Part shown: piece after piece, positions 14,653 through 23,367 of the stretch | Numbering within the stretch: the stretch's first letter is position 1 | Layout of the letters: each line of letters starts with the position of its first letter | Source: CAYOHG01 sp964465125 | GTDB lineage: Bacteria; Planctomycetota; Phycisphaerae; UBA1845; Fen-1342 | NCBI GenBank assembly: GCA_964465125.1 | Contig: CAYXIO010000032.1 | Coordinates: forward strand, 1-43,760 | Reading direction: 5' to 3' | Length of the DNA stretch: 43,760 nt | Program-made: the position numbers and the translations under genes | The notes under the pieces: model-generated | What the model saw: the letters and a program-made list of their open reading frames with translations, nothing else | Told to the model about the DNA's origin: nothing | The model's database searches: none

Positions 14653-16191
14653 ATGCGGCTGACCTTGCGCACCAAGATCCTCTCGGTCGGAATACTTCAG
14701 CTCCTGGTAGTGGCCGGCGTGCTGTTTGGCGTGTACGCCTGGAAGGCCCGCAGCAGCATGCTTCAGCAGTACGCCGAGAAGGCCCGCGCGATCGTCCTGA
14801 CCGCCGAATCGACGCGCGAGGAGATGGGCCGGAAATGGCAACTGGGACTGCTCGGCGCGGACCAGCTTGTCTCGTGGGCCGAGGAAGGCGCAACGGACAA
14901 GATTATCGCCGCCGTGCCGGTCGTCACGGCCTGGCAGGCCGCGATGCGCAAGGCGGAAGAAGGCGGCTACCAGTTCCGCGTGCCGAAGACCTCGCCGCGC
15001 AATCCCAAGAACAAGCCCGACGCGCTCGAGGCGCGCGTGCTGGAGCAGTTCGAGAAGTCAGACCTGCCGGAATACTACGAGGTCGACCGCAAGATGAACG
15101 CGGTGCGCTACTTCCGGCCGATCCGCCTGACGCAGGAATGCCTGCTGTGCCACGGCGATCCGGCCATGTCGAAGGAGTTGTGGGGCAACGACAAAGGCCT
15201 CGACCCGACCGGCGGACCGATGGAGAACTGGCGGGTCGGCGAAGTCCACGGCGCGTTCGAGGTGATTCAGTCGCTTGACAGCGCGGACGCCGCAATGGCC
15301 GCAACGCTCTGGCAGGCAGCCGGCATCGCGGCCGTCCTGGTTCTGATCGGAGCGGTGATGTTCTACGGCATGGCGACACACTCGGTCGTCCGTCCGATCA
15401 CGCGGCTCGCGAATGAGCTTTCCAACGGGGCCGACCAGGTCAATGAAGCCTCGGGGCAGGTCGCCTCCGCCGCCCAGAGCCTGGCGCAGGGCGCCACGGC
15501 GCAAGCCGCATCGCTGGAGGAAACCAGCAGCGCCCTGGTCGAGATGTCCGCGATGTCCCGAACCTCCGCGGACAACACCACCACCGCCAGCGGCCTGGCG
15601 GGCGAATCGCGGCAGCGCGCCGAGCGCGGCAGCCGGACCATGACCGAGCTGACGCGCGCCATGCAGTCGATCAACGAGTCCAGCGGCCAGATCAGCAAGA
15701 TCATCAAGGTGATCGAGGAGATCGCCTCGCAGACCAACCTGCTGGCGCTGAACGCGGCGGTCGAAGCCGCCCGCGCCGGCGAGCACGGCAAGGGCTTCGC
15801 GGTCGTGGCCGAGGAAGTCCGCAGCCTGGCCCAGCGCAGCGCCCAGGCGGCCCGCGACACCGCCGAGCTGATTCAGAACTCCGTCTGCCGGGCGCGCGAG
15901 GCATCGGACGTGGCGGGTGTTGCGGCGGAGGCGCTCCAGGGCGTGGTGCAGGACGCCACCCAAGTCACCGACCTGCTGAACGGAATCGCGCGCGCGTCGC
16001 GCGAGCAGGCCCAGGGCGTTGAGCAGATCAGCACCGCGGTCAACCAGATGGACCGCGTCACGCAGCAGAATGCCGCCGGCGCGGAGGAGTCCGCCAGCGC
16101 CGCGGAGCAGCTCAGCGCCCAGGCCCAGCTCGTGCGTGGGATGGCGGCGGAGTTCATGGCGCTGGTGGGAGGTCCGGCCAAGGCCGGCTAG
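14653..16191 (+). CDS. Methyl-accepting chemotaxis protein with haem c (DUF3365/Tll0287-like) sensor domain
   Basis: A 512-residue transducer. Membrane helices at about 9-29 and 218-242 enclose a periplasmic domain of some 190 residues. That domain contains RYFRPIRLTQECLLCHGDP, with a single CXXCH haem c site at residues 163-167 in the setting typical of DUF3365 (Tll0287-like) sensors. The cytoplasmic part has the standard signalling hairpin (IEEIASQTNLLALNAAVEAARAGEHGKGFAVVAEEV). The linker after helix 2 (RPITRLANELSNGADQV) resembles only the first helix of HAMP. Known DUF3365 domains bind haem c and are thought to sense redox state or gases. ATG 14653 is set by the first membrane helix; the longer upstream frame is spurious. 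Its stop overlaps the stop of the convergent ThiF-like gene. No other chemotaxis gene is present in the window. Confidence 0.92.
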   Translation: MRLTLRTKILSVGILQLLVVAGVLFGVYAWKARSSMLQQYAEKARAIVLTAESTREEMGRKWQLGLLGADQLVSWAEEGATDKIIAAVPVVTAWQAAMRKAEEGGYQFRVPKTSPRNPKNKPDALEARVLEQFEKSDLPEYYEVDRKMNAVRYFRPIRLTQECLLCHGDPAMSKELWGNDKGLDPTGGPMENWRVGEVHGAFEVIQSLDSADAAMAATLWQAAGIAAVLVLIGAVMFYGMATHSVVRPITRLANELSNGADQVNEASGQVASAAQSLAQGATAQAASLEETSSALVEMSAMSRTSADNTTTASGLAGESRQRAERGSRTMTELTRAMQSINESSGQISKIIKVIEEIASQTNLLALNAAVEAARAGEHGKGFAVVAEEVRSLAQRSAQAARDTAELIQNSVCRAREASDVAGVAAEALQGVVQDATQVTDLLNGIARASREQAQGVEQISTAVNQMDRVTQQNAAGAEESASAAEQLSAQAQLVRGMAAEFMALVGGPAKAG

Positions 16192-17234
16192 CTGCCGATG
16201 AAGCGCGCGTAGGCGCTGCGCGCCGTCGCGATGTCCTGCGTGCCTTGAATGATCGCGCGGCCGTCGGGAAACAGCGTGAAGCTGAGCCCGTCGGCCGCGA
16301 ATTTCATCAGGAACGCGTTGCGCGCCGGACGCGCGAACGCCAGCCGCTCGGCCAGGAGCGAGAAATCCACGCGTGTCCCGGCGGGCGGCAGCACCTGAAC
16401 CGCGTTTCGACCGCACAGAACCGCGCCGGCTGATTCGCGGTTCCCCCGCAGGAACTCAAACGATCGCCGCCCGCAACAGGGGCAGTCGCCGCGCTCGCGT
16501 GCCGCCCGCAGATCGAGCCGGCGGACCGTGCCGCTCCAGGCGTCGATGGTCAGCAGCGCGCGGGTCACCTCGGCGCGCTTTCCCATCATGAGCTTCATGG
16601 CCTCGACCGCTTGCAGGCTCGCCACGACCCCCACCACCGGTCCGAGCACGCCCGCCGTGTCGCAGGTCGGCGAGACGCCCGGCGGCGGCACATCTTCCCA
16701 GACGCAGCGCAGGCAGGGCGTATCGCCCGGCAGCACCGGCATGACCAGCCCTTCCGCCCCGATCACCGCGCCATAGACCCAGGGCCGCCCGCTCTGAACG
16801 GCCAGGTCGTTGACCAGAAAGCGCGTCTCGAAGTTGTCCGTGCCGTCCAGGAGCAGATCGCATCCGCTGCACAACGACTCGGCGTTCACCGCGTTCAGGT
16901 CGGTCACCACGGGCTCGATGCGCACCTGCGAATTCACCCGCAGGAGTTTCCGGGCAGCGGCCTCCGCCTTGGGCAGGTTGTCGGCCACGTCCTGCTCATC
17001 GAACAGGACCTGGCGCTGCAAGTTGCTGAACTCGACGAAATCGCGGTCGATGATGCGGATGAACCCGGCGCCGGCGCGCGTGAGCAGGCTGGCGAGCATC
17101 GAGCCGAGCGCTCCGCAGCCGATCAGCACAACCCGCGCGGCAAGCAGGGCGCGCTGCCCCTCCTCGCCCACGCCCGCGCAGAGCATCTGTCGGGAGTAAC
17201 GCGAAAGCTCGCTGGTGACGTCAGAACGGCTCAT
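16188..17234 (-). CDS. ThiF/MoeB/HesA-family E1-like adenylyltransferase
   Basis: A 348-residue cytoplasmic enzyme that adenylates the C-terminal Gly of a ubiquitin-like sulphur carrier. Seen in order: ELSRYSRQMLCAGVGEEGQ, the nucleotide loop VVLIGCGALGS (residues 36-45), LDGTDNFETRFLVND (129-143), a zinc pair Cys174/Cys177 (TPCLRC) with Cys251/Cys254 (DCPCC), and the conserved Cys191 in SPTCDTAGVLGP. A C-terminal extension of about 70 residues ending LFPDGRAIIQGTQDIATARSAYARFIGS resembles that of ThiF proteins of Bacillus type, which lack the rhodanese domain of other homologues. ATG 17232-17234 has GGAG upstream. A plausible partner is the Gly-Gly protein at 11592. It could equally act in thiamine or molybdopterin synthesis elsewhere in the genome. 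Confidence 0.88.
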   Translation of the reverse strand: MSRSDVTSELSRYSRQMLCAGVGEEGQRALLAARVVLIGCGALGSMLASLLTRAGAGFIRIIDRDFVEFSNLQRQVLFDEQDVADNLPKAEAAARKLLRVNSQVRIEPVVTDLNAVNAESLCSGCDLLLDGTDNFETRFLVNDLAVQSGRPWVYGAVIGAEGLVMPVLPGDTPCLRCVWEDVPPPGVSPTCDTAGVLGPVVGVVASLQAVEAMKLMMGKRAEVTRALLTIDAWSGTVRRLDLRAARERGDCPCCGRRSFEFLRGNRESAGAVLCGRNAVQVLPPAGTRVDFSLLAERLAFARPARNAFLMKFAADGLSFTLFPDGRAIIQGTQDIATARSAYARFIGS

Positions 17235-17475
17235 GGTTCTCCAGGCCGCTGCGTGACTGCTGGCGTGGTTGGCTCGGCCGCCTCGCCCATCCATCACCGG
17301 CCTGCGGGAGTCTACCACGCGAGCGCAAAACCGCGACGATCGGAATTCCCCGGTCGCACCGCGCAGGCTGGGAGCGCGAATCCCCCCTCGGCGGATTCGA
17401 CAAACGCGGCCGCTTTGTAAATGCTACACGCCGGAATCTCGGGTAGGCTTCGGACAGGCCACGAAAGGCGCGCCC

Positions 17476-17649
17476 ATGCAATACGCCACGCTGACCATCC
17501 TGCTGCTGATCGGGCTGGCGCTGCTGTTCGGCGGATTGCTGATCGGCGGCAGCCGCCGGAGCCCGCGCAGCGCGGTCTGCCCCCATTGTTCACACGAGAA
17601 TCCGCGCGCGGCGCATTACTGCGGCGCGTGCGGGCGAGAGCTGCGCTGA
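17476..17649 (+). CDS. Small membrane protein with C-terminal zinc ribbon
   Basis: A 57-residue protein: one membrane helix (residues about 5-25), a basic linker GSRRSPRS, then CPHCSHENPRAAHYCGACGREL, a four-Cys zinc ribbon on what should be the cytoplasmic side. ATG 17476 has GAAAGG upstream. It lies 27 bases before the first SPFH gene and is probably cotranscribed; it may help assemble or regulate the SPFH proteins, but that is context only. The 241 bases between this gene and the divergent ThiF-like gene should contain both promoters; nothing definite is seen. Confidence 0.8.
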   Translation: MQYATLTILLLIGLALLFGGLLIGGSRRSPRSAVCPHCSHENPRAAHYCGACGRELR

Positions 17650-17676
17650 CCTCGGCTTACCGAAAGGAGCGCTCCG

Positions 17677-19275
17677 ATGGGTCGAACTCGCGACGATGAC
17701 GACCGGGCCCCGCCGGGCGGAATCCGCTTCGATTGGTCCCACGTGCCGCGTTTGCCGCGCGGGCTGCTGCTGCTGGCGCTGATCCCGCTCGCGCTGGTGC
17801 TGATCGCCGGATACGTCTGGTTCATCCAGCGCGTCGAGGTTCCCGCCAATCACTTGCTGGTGCTGGTGCGGAAAGTCGGCGCTGCGCTGCCCGACATCGC
17901 CGGCGACCAGGTCGTGCTCTATCCGGCGCTGCTCGAGAAGCTCGGCGAGAAGTCGGGCTCGACGCGCTACAAAGGCATCCTCTTCGAGGTGAAGCCCGAG
18001 GGTCGTTATTTCTACGACCCCTTTTTCTGGAAGCCTATTCCCGTCCAGACCACGCTCATCGAGCAGAATGAAGTCGGAATCCTGGTGCGGCGCTTCGGGC
18101 GCCCGATGACCGGCGGAAAGGTGGTCGCCACCGAGCCGGACGAGCGCGGCCCGCAGCGCGAGGTCCTGAGACAGGGCCGGCACAACATCAACCCGTACGC
18201 CTTCGAAGTGCACAAGGTCCCGCCGGTGCGCATCCCCGAAGGCAGCGTCGGCGTCCAGGTGCTCTTTGACGGCGAGACCCCCAAGAACCCCAACCGCTAC
18301 GTCGTCGACAAGGGCGAGCGCGGCGTGCAGCCCGACGTCCTGCCGCCTGGACTGTACTTCAACAACCCCTACGCGCGCGAGATCAGCATTATCGACGTGC
18401 GCAGTCACACGATTGAGCTGCGCGCGGCGGAGGAAATCCGCTTTCCGTCCAACGACAGCTTTGAGATTCTGATCGAAGGCACGGTCGAGTACGCGATCCG
18501 CCAGGACCTCGCGCCCTACCTGCTCGCCGCGGTCGGCGATCATGAGGACATCAAGCGCAAACTGGTCCTGCCCTTCATCCGCTCGCTGGCGCGCATCGAA
18601 GGCTCCAAGCTGCTGGCACGGGAGTTCATCTCCGGCGACACGCGCCGCGCGTTCCAGGACAAGGTCTTCGAGGGGCTCCGCAAGCAGTGCTACGAGCAGG
18701 GCATCGAGATTCGCTCGACGCTGATCCGGCGGATCGAGCCGCCGGCGGAGATTGCGCAGCCGATCAGCGACCGGCAGATCGCCGACCGTCAGGTCGAGCA
18801 GTATCGGAATGAAATCGAGCTGGCCGGTTCGCAGGCCAAGCTCGTCGAGCAGGAGGAGCTCCAGAAGCAGAACCAGGAGCTCGGCAAGGCGCGGCGCGAC
18901 GTGGTCACGACGATCACCGAAGCCCAGCAGGGCCAGAGCGTGGCGCTGGTTGAGGCGAACCAGCGGCTGGAAGTCGCCAAGCTCGAGCTGGAAGGCGCCA
19001 AGGAGACGGCCGCGGCGATGCTCTCGCGCGGGCAGGCCGAGGCCGCCGTCGCGCTGCTCGAATTCGAAGCCAAGGCCGCGCCGCTGCGCGACGTGGTGGC
19101 GGCCTTCGGCGGCGGCGAGGAATACGCGCAGTATTTCCTGTATCAGAAGCTCGGCCCGGCCGTGAAGTCCGTCATGGACAGCACGGACGGACCGTTCGCC
19201 GACATCTTTCGCGCGTTCGTGCCGCCGGCGCGTACCGAGCCGGTTCGCGCCGCCGCACCTGTGGAGCCGCAGTAG
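17677..19275 (+). CDS. SPFH-domain (flotillin/stomatin-like) membrane protein 1
   Basis: A 532-residue protein: charged N-terminus, one membrane helix (about 28-50), an SPFH/Band 7 region beginning at VEVPANHLLVLVRKVG and covering roughly 55-360, a coiled-coil stretch (about 365-470, DRQVEQYRNEIELAGSQAKLVEQEELQKQ onward in two parts), and a short C-terminal tail. The SPFH part contains two similar blocks (QNEVGILVRRFGRP...REVLRQGRHNINPYAFEVH and PEGSVGVQVLFDG...QPDVLPPGLYFNNPYAREI), so it is longer than a simple stomatin. Such proteins build large oligomeric cages on membrane microdomains. It has AAAGGAG upstream, and the next gene is a paralogue 37 bases away. Function in this organism is unknown. 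Confidence 0.88.
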   Translation: MGRTRDDDDRAPPGGIRFDWSHVPRLPRGLLLLALIPLALVLIAGYVWFIQRVEVPANHLLVLVRKVGAALPDIAGDQVVLYPALLEKLGEKSGSTRYKGILFEVKPEGRYFYDPFFWKPIPVQTTLIEQNEVGILVRRFGRPMTGGKVVATEPDERGPQREVLRQGRHNINPYAFEVHKVPPVRIPEGSVGVQVLFDGETPKNPNRYVVDKGERGVQPDVLPPGLYFNNPYAREISIIDVRSHTIELRAAEEIRFPSNDSFEILIEGTVEYAIRQDLAPYLLAAVGDHEDIKRKLVLPFIRSLARIEGSKLLAREFISGDTRRAFQDKVFEGLRKQCYEQGIEIRSTLIRRIEPPAEIAQPISDRQIADRQVEQYRNEIELAGSQAKLVEQEELQKQNQELGKARRDVVTTITEAQQGQSVALVEANQRLEVAKLELEGAKETAAAMLSRGQAEAAVALLEFEAKAAPLRDVVAAFGGGEEYAQYFLYQKLGPAVKSVMDSTDGPFADIFRAFVPPARTEPVRAAAPVEPQ

Positions 19276-19312
19276 GACGCCTCGCGTACGGGAACTTCGA
19301 GGAGACGCAGTC

Positions 19313-21028
19313 ATGCTTACCCGTATGGCCGGAATGATCGTCGGGTTCGTCCTGATCGGCGGCGCGCTGCTGTCCGCCGTCGTCTGGTTCGGGTTCCGCG
19401 TCTACGTGCCCGCGGATAAGACGCTGGTCCTGATTCGCAAGACGGGCCAGGCGATGGGCGCGGATCAGATGATCGCCGAGGCGGGGCAGAAGGGCATTCA
19501 GCGCATCTGCCTTGGACCGGGGCGCTACTTTTTCAACCCGCTGGTCTGGGAGACCGAGCTGCACGACCTGATCGAGATTCCGGCCGGCGATCCCGGCACG
19601 TGGGAGGTGCACTGGCCGGAGGACGATCCGATCGCGATTCCGAGCGTGTCCGGCAAGCTGCCCAAGGTGGGCATCGTCACGAGCCGCGCCGGCAAGCGCT
19701 GGACGGGCACAAGCGAGGTGGTCGACACGGGCTATCAGGGTATTCAGCGCGAAGTCCTGACGCCGGGCACGTACCGCATCAATCCGTACGCCTACAAGGT
19801 CGAGCTGGTCGACGCCGTAGTCGTCCCGCTCGGTTGTGCCGGCGTGGTGACGTCGCTGCTGGGTGAAATGCCCGGCGTGGAAGTCATCACCGAGACCAGC
19901 ATCGGCCCGGATGGGCAGCCGATTCAGGGCGAACGCAAGCAGATCCAGAAGATGGCCGAGCTGGGACAACGCGGCGTCCTCAAGGACATTCTGCCGCCCG
20001 GCATCTACTACCTGAACCCCTACGTCAACAAAGTCACGCTCGTGCAGCTCGGCTACAATGAGATTTCCCAGGGCGAAATCTCGGCCCAGAGCCCGGCCCG
20101 CAGTGTGTCCCACGACGTGATCGAAAACATCCAGTTCCCGTCCAAGGACGGGTTCACCATAGGCGTCGAAGTCACCGTCGTGTGGGGACGCCATCCCGAG
20201 CACGCGCCGGAGATGATCGCGCGCCTGGGCGACGTCGCGAAGCTCAAGGAGATCCTGCTCGGGCAGGTGCGCAGCATCTGCCGCAACATCGGCTCCGAAT
20301 ACGAGAGCACGGACTTCATCCGCGGCGAGAAGCGCGAGCTCTACCAGCGCGCCGTGACCGAGACGTTGCAGCGCGTCGCGAAGGAGAAGGACGTCGAAAT
20401 CCTGATCGCGCTGATCCGCAACATCGAAGTCAAGGGCGGCTCGGTGAGCGCGGGCAAGACCGGCCCGGACGGCGCCGCGGTGGCCGACCTGAAGAGCACA
20501 ATCCAGCGGACCTTCATCGCTGAAGAACAGAGCCTGACCAAGGCCAAGCAGCAGGAGACCGCCAAGGTCAAGGCGGAGCTGGACACGGCCCTGGCGGCCA
20601 TCGAGGTGGCCCGCGAGCAGGTTCGCGCGGAAACGCGCAAGAAGGTCGCCGAGCTGACCGCCGAGGGCGAGAAGGAAGCGCGTGAGATCGGGGCGCAGCG
20701 CGACCTGGACGTCGCCCGCATCGAGCGGCAGATCGCCGAGCTGGAGGCCGAACGCGTGCGCATCCTCGGAAAAGCCGAGGCCGACGTGCAGCAGCTCAAG
20801 AACAAGGCCGAGGCGGACGGGCGGCGCATGATGGTCGAGGCCTTCGGCACCGGACACGCGTACAACCTGTACACGTTCGCCGAATCGTTCAATCCGCAGC
20901 ACATCAGCCTGTTCTACGCCGGCGACGGAACGTTCTGGACCGATCTCTCGCGCCTCCAGGACGCGGCGGCAATGCAGATCCTGGAGTCGGGCGAGAAGCC
21001 CAAGGCCGGCTCCGCGGCCAAGCCCTGA
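19313..21028 (+). CDS. SPFH-domain (flotillin/stomatin-like) membrane protein 2
   Basis: Paralogue of the preceding gene, 571 residues. One membrane helix (about 8-28), then PADKTLVLIRKTGQAMG and two block repeats (GYQGIQREVLTPGTYRINPYAYKVELVDA and GQRGVLKDILPPGIYYLNPYVNKVTLV), a Band 7 core (IQFPSKDGFTIGVEVTVVWG), and a long charged coiled coil at about 390-505 (KAKQQETAKVKAEL, EGEKEAREIGAQ). A C-terminal part contains the flotillin-like AYNLYTFAESFNPQ. The start has GAGGAGA upstream. The two SPFH proteins probably assemble together into a hetero-oligomer, as known for paired flotillins and for HflK/HflC; here no protease gene is adjacent. Confidence 0.88.
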   Translation: MLTRMAGMIVGFVLIGGALLSAVVWFGFRVYVPADKTLVLIRKTGQAMGADQMIAEAGQKGIQRICLGPGRYFFNPLVWETELHDLIEIPAGDPGTWEVHWPEDDPIAIPSVSGKLPKVGIVTSRAGKRWTGTSEVVDTGYQGIQREVLTPGTYRINPYAYKVELVDAVVVPLGCAGVVTSLLGEMPGVEVITETSIGPDGQPIQGERKQIQKMAELGQRGVLKDILPPGIYYLNPYVNKVTLVQLGYNEISQGEISAQSPARSVSHDVIENIQFPSKDGFTIGVEVTVVWGRHPEHAPEMIARLGDVAKLKEILLGQVRSICRNIGSEYESTDFIRGEKRELYQRAVTETLQRVAKEKDVEILIALIRNIEVKGGSVSAGKTGPDGAAVADLKSTIQRTFIAEEQSLTKAKQQETAKVKAELDTALAAIEVAREQVRAETRKKVAELTAEGEKEAREIGAQRDLDVARIERQIAELEAERVRILGKAEADVQQLKNKAEADGRRMMVEAFGTGHAYNLYTFAESFNPQHISLFYAGDGTFWTDLSRLQDAAAMQILESGEKPKAGSAAKP

Positions 21029-21042
21029 GGCGCGCGCAAAGC

Positions 21043-21084
21043 CGCGGGCGCTAACCGATCAGGCCTGACCGGTCCGCGCCCGCG
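21043..21084. terminator. Bidirectional hairpin terminator between convergent genes
   Basis: Arms CGCGGGCGC (21043-21051) and GCGCCCGCG (21076-21084) pair perfectly, and the loop contains ACCG...CGGT around TCAGGCCTGA, giving one long hairpin. On the plus side TTCAATTT follows; on the minus side TTTGC follows. It fills the 74-base gap between the SPFH2 gene and the VIT/VWA gene and probably stops both transcripts. Confidence 0.65.
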
Positions 21085-21102
21085 TTCAATTTGCCCCAGA
21101 AA

Positions 21103-23367
21103 TCAGGGCTTCTCGGCCGGGATGATCTCGATCACTTCCCCGCCGACGACCAGCAGCATGTGCTCGGCCAGCGCCAGGTAGCGCGCCAGCTCGGGCTTGT
21201 CGCTCAGCAGGCGGAAATACTCGTCGCTGAACGCCTGCACCTGCCGCGCGGCAGCCCTGCCGTCCCAGGTCGTGTCGATGTAGCGCTGATTGGCGTCGTC
21301 CCAGAGGAACGCCCGGTCGCCGACGAAGCGCAGCAGGCCGGGCGAAGCGGCGTCGTCGAGACCGAACTTGTCGTTTGCGTCGGCGATGTAGCCGAGCGCG
21401 AGCTGCTGGCCCAGCTCCGCGGACGCCTTGGTTGCGTCGGCGCCGGTCGCGGGCGCCGCGGCGCCGCCTTCGCCCCCAATGGCACGTCCGGCCCGGGCCA
21501 CGCGCAGCCGCGTCCCCTCGCCGCCGCGCCGCAGATGCTCACGAATCGTGTTCTCGATTCCGCTCGCCAACGGCCGCTCGTCCTCCAGCACGAGTGCGGA
21601 GGTGTACGGCGTCACGATCCCGTAGCGCGTCGCGAGGCGAATCACCTCATCCACCAGCTCGCGGTTCGAGCCGTGCAGGCGAATCTCATCGAGCAGGTAC
21701 GCGACCTTGCGGTTCGCCCAGAGGCGCGGCAGGAATTCGTTGGCGCGGCCCGGCTGCGAGAAATCGCCGTCGAAGCTGAACTGCCGCCGCTCACCCAGCA
21801 GCCGCCCCTCCAGCGTCAGGGCCTGCCGGTCGCCGTTCTGGTAGCGTCCGAGCACGACGATGTCGTTGCCGCGGAACAGGTCGGGCAGCTCGCGCGGGTA
21901 CACGTCCTCGGTCTTCAGCCCGCCGAACGACAGCGTGAGATCGGTCAGCACGGGGTTCGCCAGGCGCGTGACGAAGGCGCTGAGCTTGAGCTCGAGGTCT
22001 TCGGTCTCGGTGCAGTAGTCGCGTGCCCCGCGCGACGCCTCGGCCAGCTTGTCGAGCAGGTGCGTGTTGACGTCGCTGCCGACGCCCAGCACGTGCATGC
22101 GAACCTGCTGCGAGCCGTCGGGGTTCTGTCCGCTGACGCTCCGCAGAATCTGCTCCGGATCGGTCACGTCGACGGTCGGCTGGCCGTCGGTCATGAAGAC
22201 GATCAAGTACGGGCGCGACGGGTCGCGCGGATTGTCATGCAGCGCCCGCAGCAGCGCCTGGTTGATGTTCGTGCCGCCGACGGCCTGAATCTGCTCGGCG
22301 AACTCGGCCGCCGCGGCGCGCACGTCCGCGTCGGCGGCCACCAGTCCGTCGCGGAACGGGCGCACGTCGGTGGAGAACGTGAGGATGTTGAAGCGATCCT
22401 GCGGCGCGAGGCTCTGGATGGCAAACCTCAGCGCGCGGCGCGTCTGGGCGATTTTGTCGCCGCCCATGCTGCCGGAGGTGTCCACCACGAAGGCGATGTC
22501 CTTGGGCTGCACCTGGTAGGCGGCCGTCTCGACGCGCGGCGAGATGCGCAGCAGGAAGTAGCCGGGCTCGCCGGGGCTGCGGTAGGTCAGCAGCGAAAGC
22601 CCGAACTGCGCGTCCTTGCGCTGGTAGTAGAGCGCGAAGTCGCGGTCCGGCCGCACATTCGTCTGCTCGAAGCTGACGACGGCCTGGTGATCGTCGCCGC
22701 GGCGGACGTCGCACTTGTGCGACGGCGAGAAGACGCTGGTCAGCGGCAGCGTGCTCTTGAGCTTCACCTGCACGGTCAGCTCGCCGATCAGGGCGCTGGT
22801 CTCGCTTCCGCCGCGCGGCCGCAGCGGGTGCTCAAGCAATCCCAAGCCGCCCTGCTCAAGCAGCGTGCGCGTGTAGGTGAGGCGCACATCGACCTCGCCG
22901 CCGGCGGAGATCGGGAAGATGCTCGTTTGATAGAGCCGGTTACCGAGAAACTCGAGCAGCGCGGGGTCGCGCGTTCGTCGCACGATCTCCTCATAGGTCC
23001 GTCGGGCGGCGTCCTTGTCGAGCACCTCGCCCTTCATCACCTTGCCGTTGACCTTCATCTCGAAGTCGCCGACCGCGGCACCCTCCGGCAACGGAAAGAC
23101 GTACTGCCCTTCGACCAGGTGCCGCAGCGGGTTGCGAAAGGTCTGCTTGACCTCCACCACCGCGACGCCGTCGGTCACGTCGGCATAGATGCGCTGGTAT
23201 CTGACCTCCAGCGGCGTGGTGATGACCCGGCCGGGCGGTCGATCCGGCAGGATCGGCGGGTGCGGGACAATGACGTTGCCCTGCGCGCTTGCCGCTGCCA
23301 CGGCAAGCCAAGACAGCATCGACGGCAGCATGACTCTGACCAGGATCGTACGGCTGCGCGAATGCAT
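21103..23367 (-). CDS. Exported VIT and von Willebrand A domain protein
   Basis: A 754-residue protein with a signal peptide (MHSRSRTILVRVMLPSMLSWLAVAAASAQG). The VIT domain covers about residues 45-175 (VTDGVAVVEVKQTFRNPLRHLVEGQYVFPLPEGAAV and the RTYEEIVRRTRDPALLE motif). The VWA domain runs about 288-470, with the metal site DTSGSMGGDK at 296-305 and the later FMTDGQPT strand. A C-terminal region of about 280 residues has ANRKVAYLLDEIRLHGSNRELVDEVIRLATRYGIVTPYTS, typical of the inter-alpha-trypsin-inhibitor heavy-chain-like family. ATG 23365-23367 has GGAGG seven bases upstream; an ATG 51 bases upstream would spoil the signal peptide. Probably periplasmic or surface protein binding; ligand unknown. 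There is no sortase or archaeosortase gene beside it. Confidence 0.9.
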   Translation of the reverse strand: MHSRSRTILVRVMLPSMLSWLAVAAASAQGNVIVPHPPILPDRPPGRVITTPLEVRYQRIYADVTDGVAVVEVKQTFRNPLRHLVEGQYVFPLPEGAAVGDFEMKVNGKVMKGEVLDKDAARRTYEEIVRRTRDPALLEFLGNRLYQTSIFPISAGGEVDVRLTYTRTLLEQGGLGLLEHPLRPRGGSETSALIGELTVQVKLKSTLPLTSVFSPSHKCDVRRGDDHQAVVSFEQTNVRPDRDFALYYQRKDAQFGLSLLTYRSPGEPGYFLLRISPRVETAAYQVQPKDIAFVVDTSGSMGGDKIAQTRRALRFAIQSLAPQDRFNILTFSTDVRPFRDGLVAADADVRAAAAEFAEQIQAVGGTNINQALLRALHDNPRDPSRPYLIVFMTDGQPTVDVTDPEQILRSVSGQNPDGSQQVRMHVLGVGSDVNTHLLDKLAEASRGARDYCTETEDLELKLSAFVTRLANPVLTDLTLSFGGLKTEDVYPRELPDLFRGNDIVVLGRYQNGDRQALTLEGRLLGERRQFSFDGDFSQPGRANEFLPRLWANRKVAYLLDEIRLHGSNRELVDEVIRLATRYGIVTPYTSALVLEDERPLASGIENTIREHLRRGGEGTRLRVARAGRAIGGEGGAAAPATGADATKASAELGQQLALGYIADANDKFGLDDAASPGLLRFVGDRAFLWDDANQRYIDTTWDGRAAARQVQAFSDEYFRLLSDKPELARYLALAEHMLLVVGGEVIEIIPAEKP

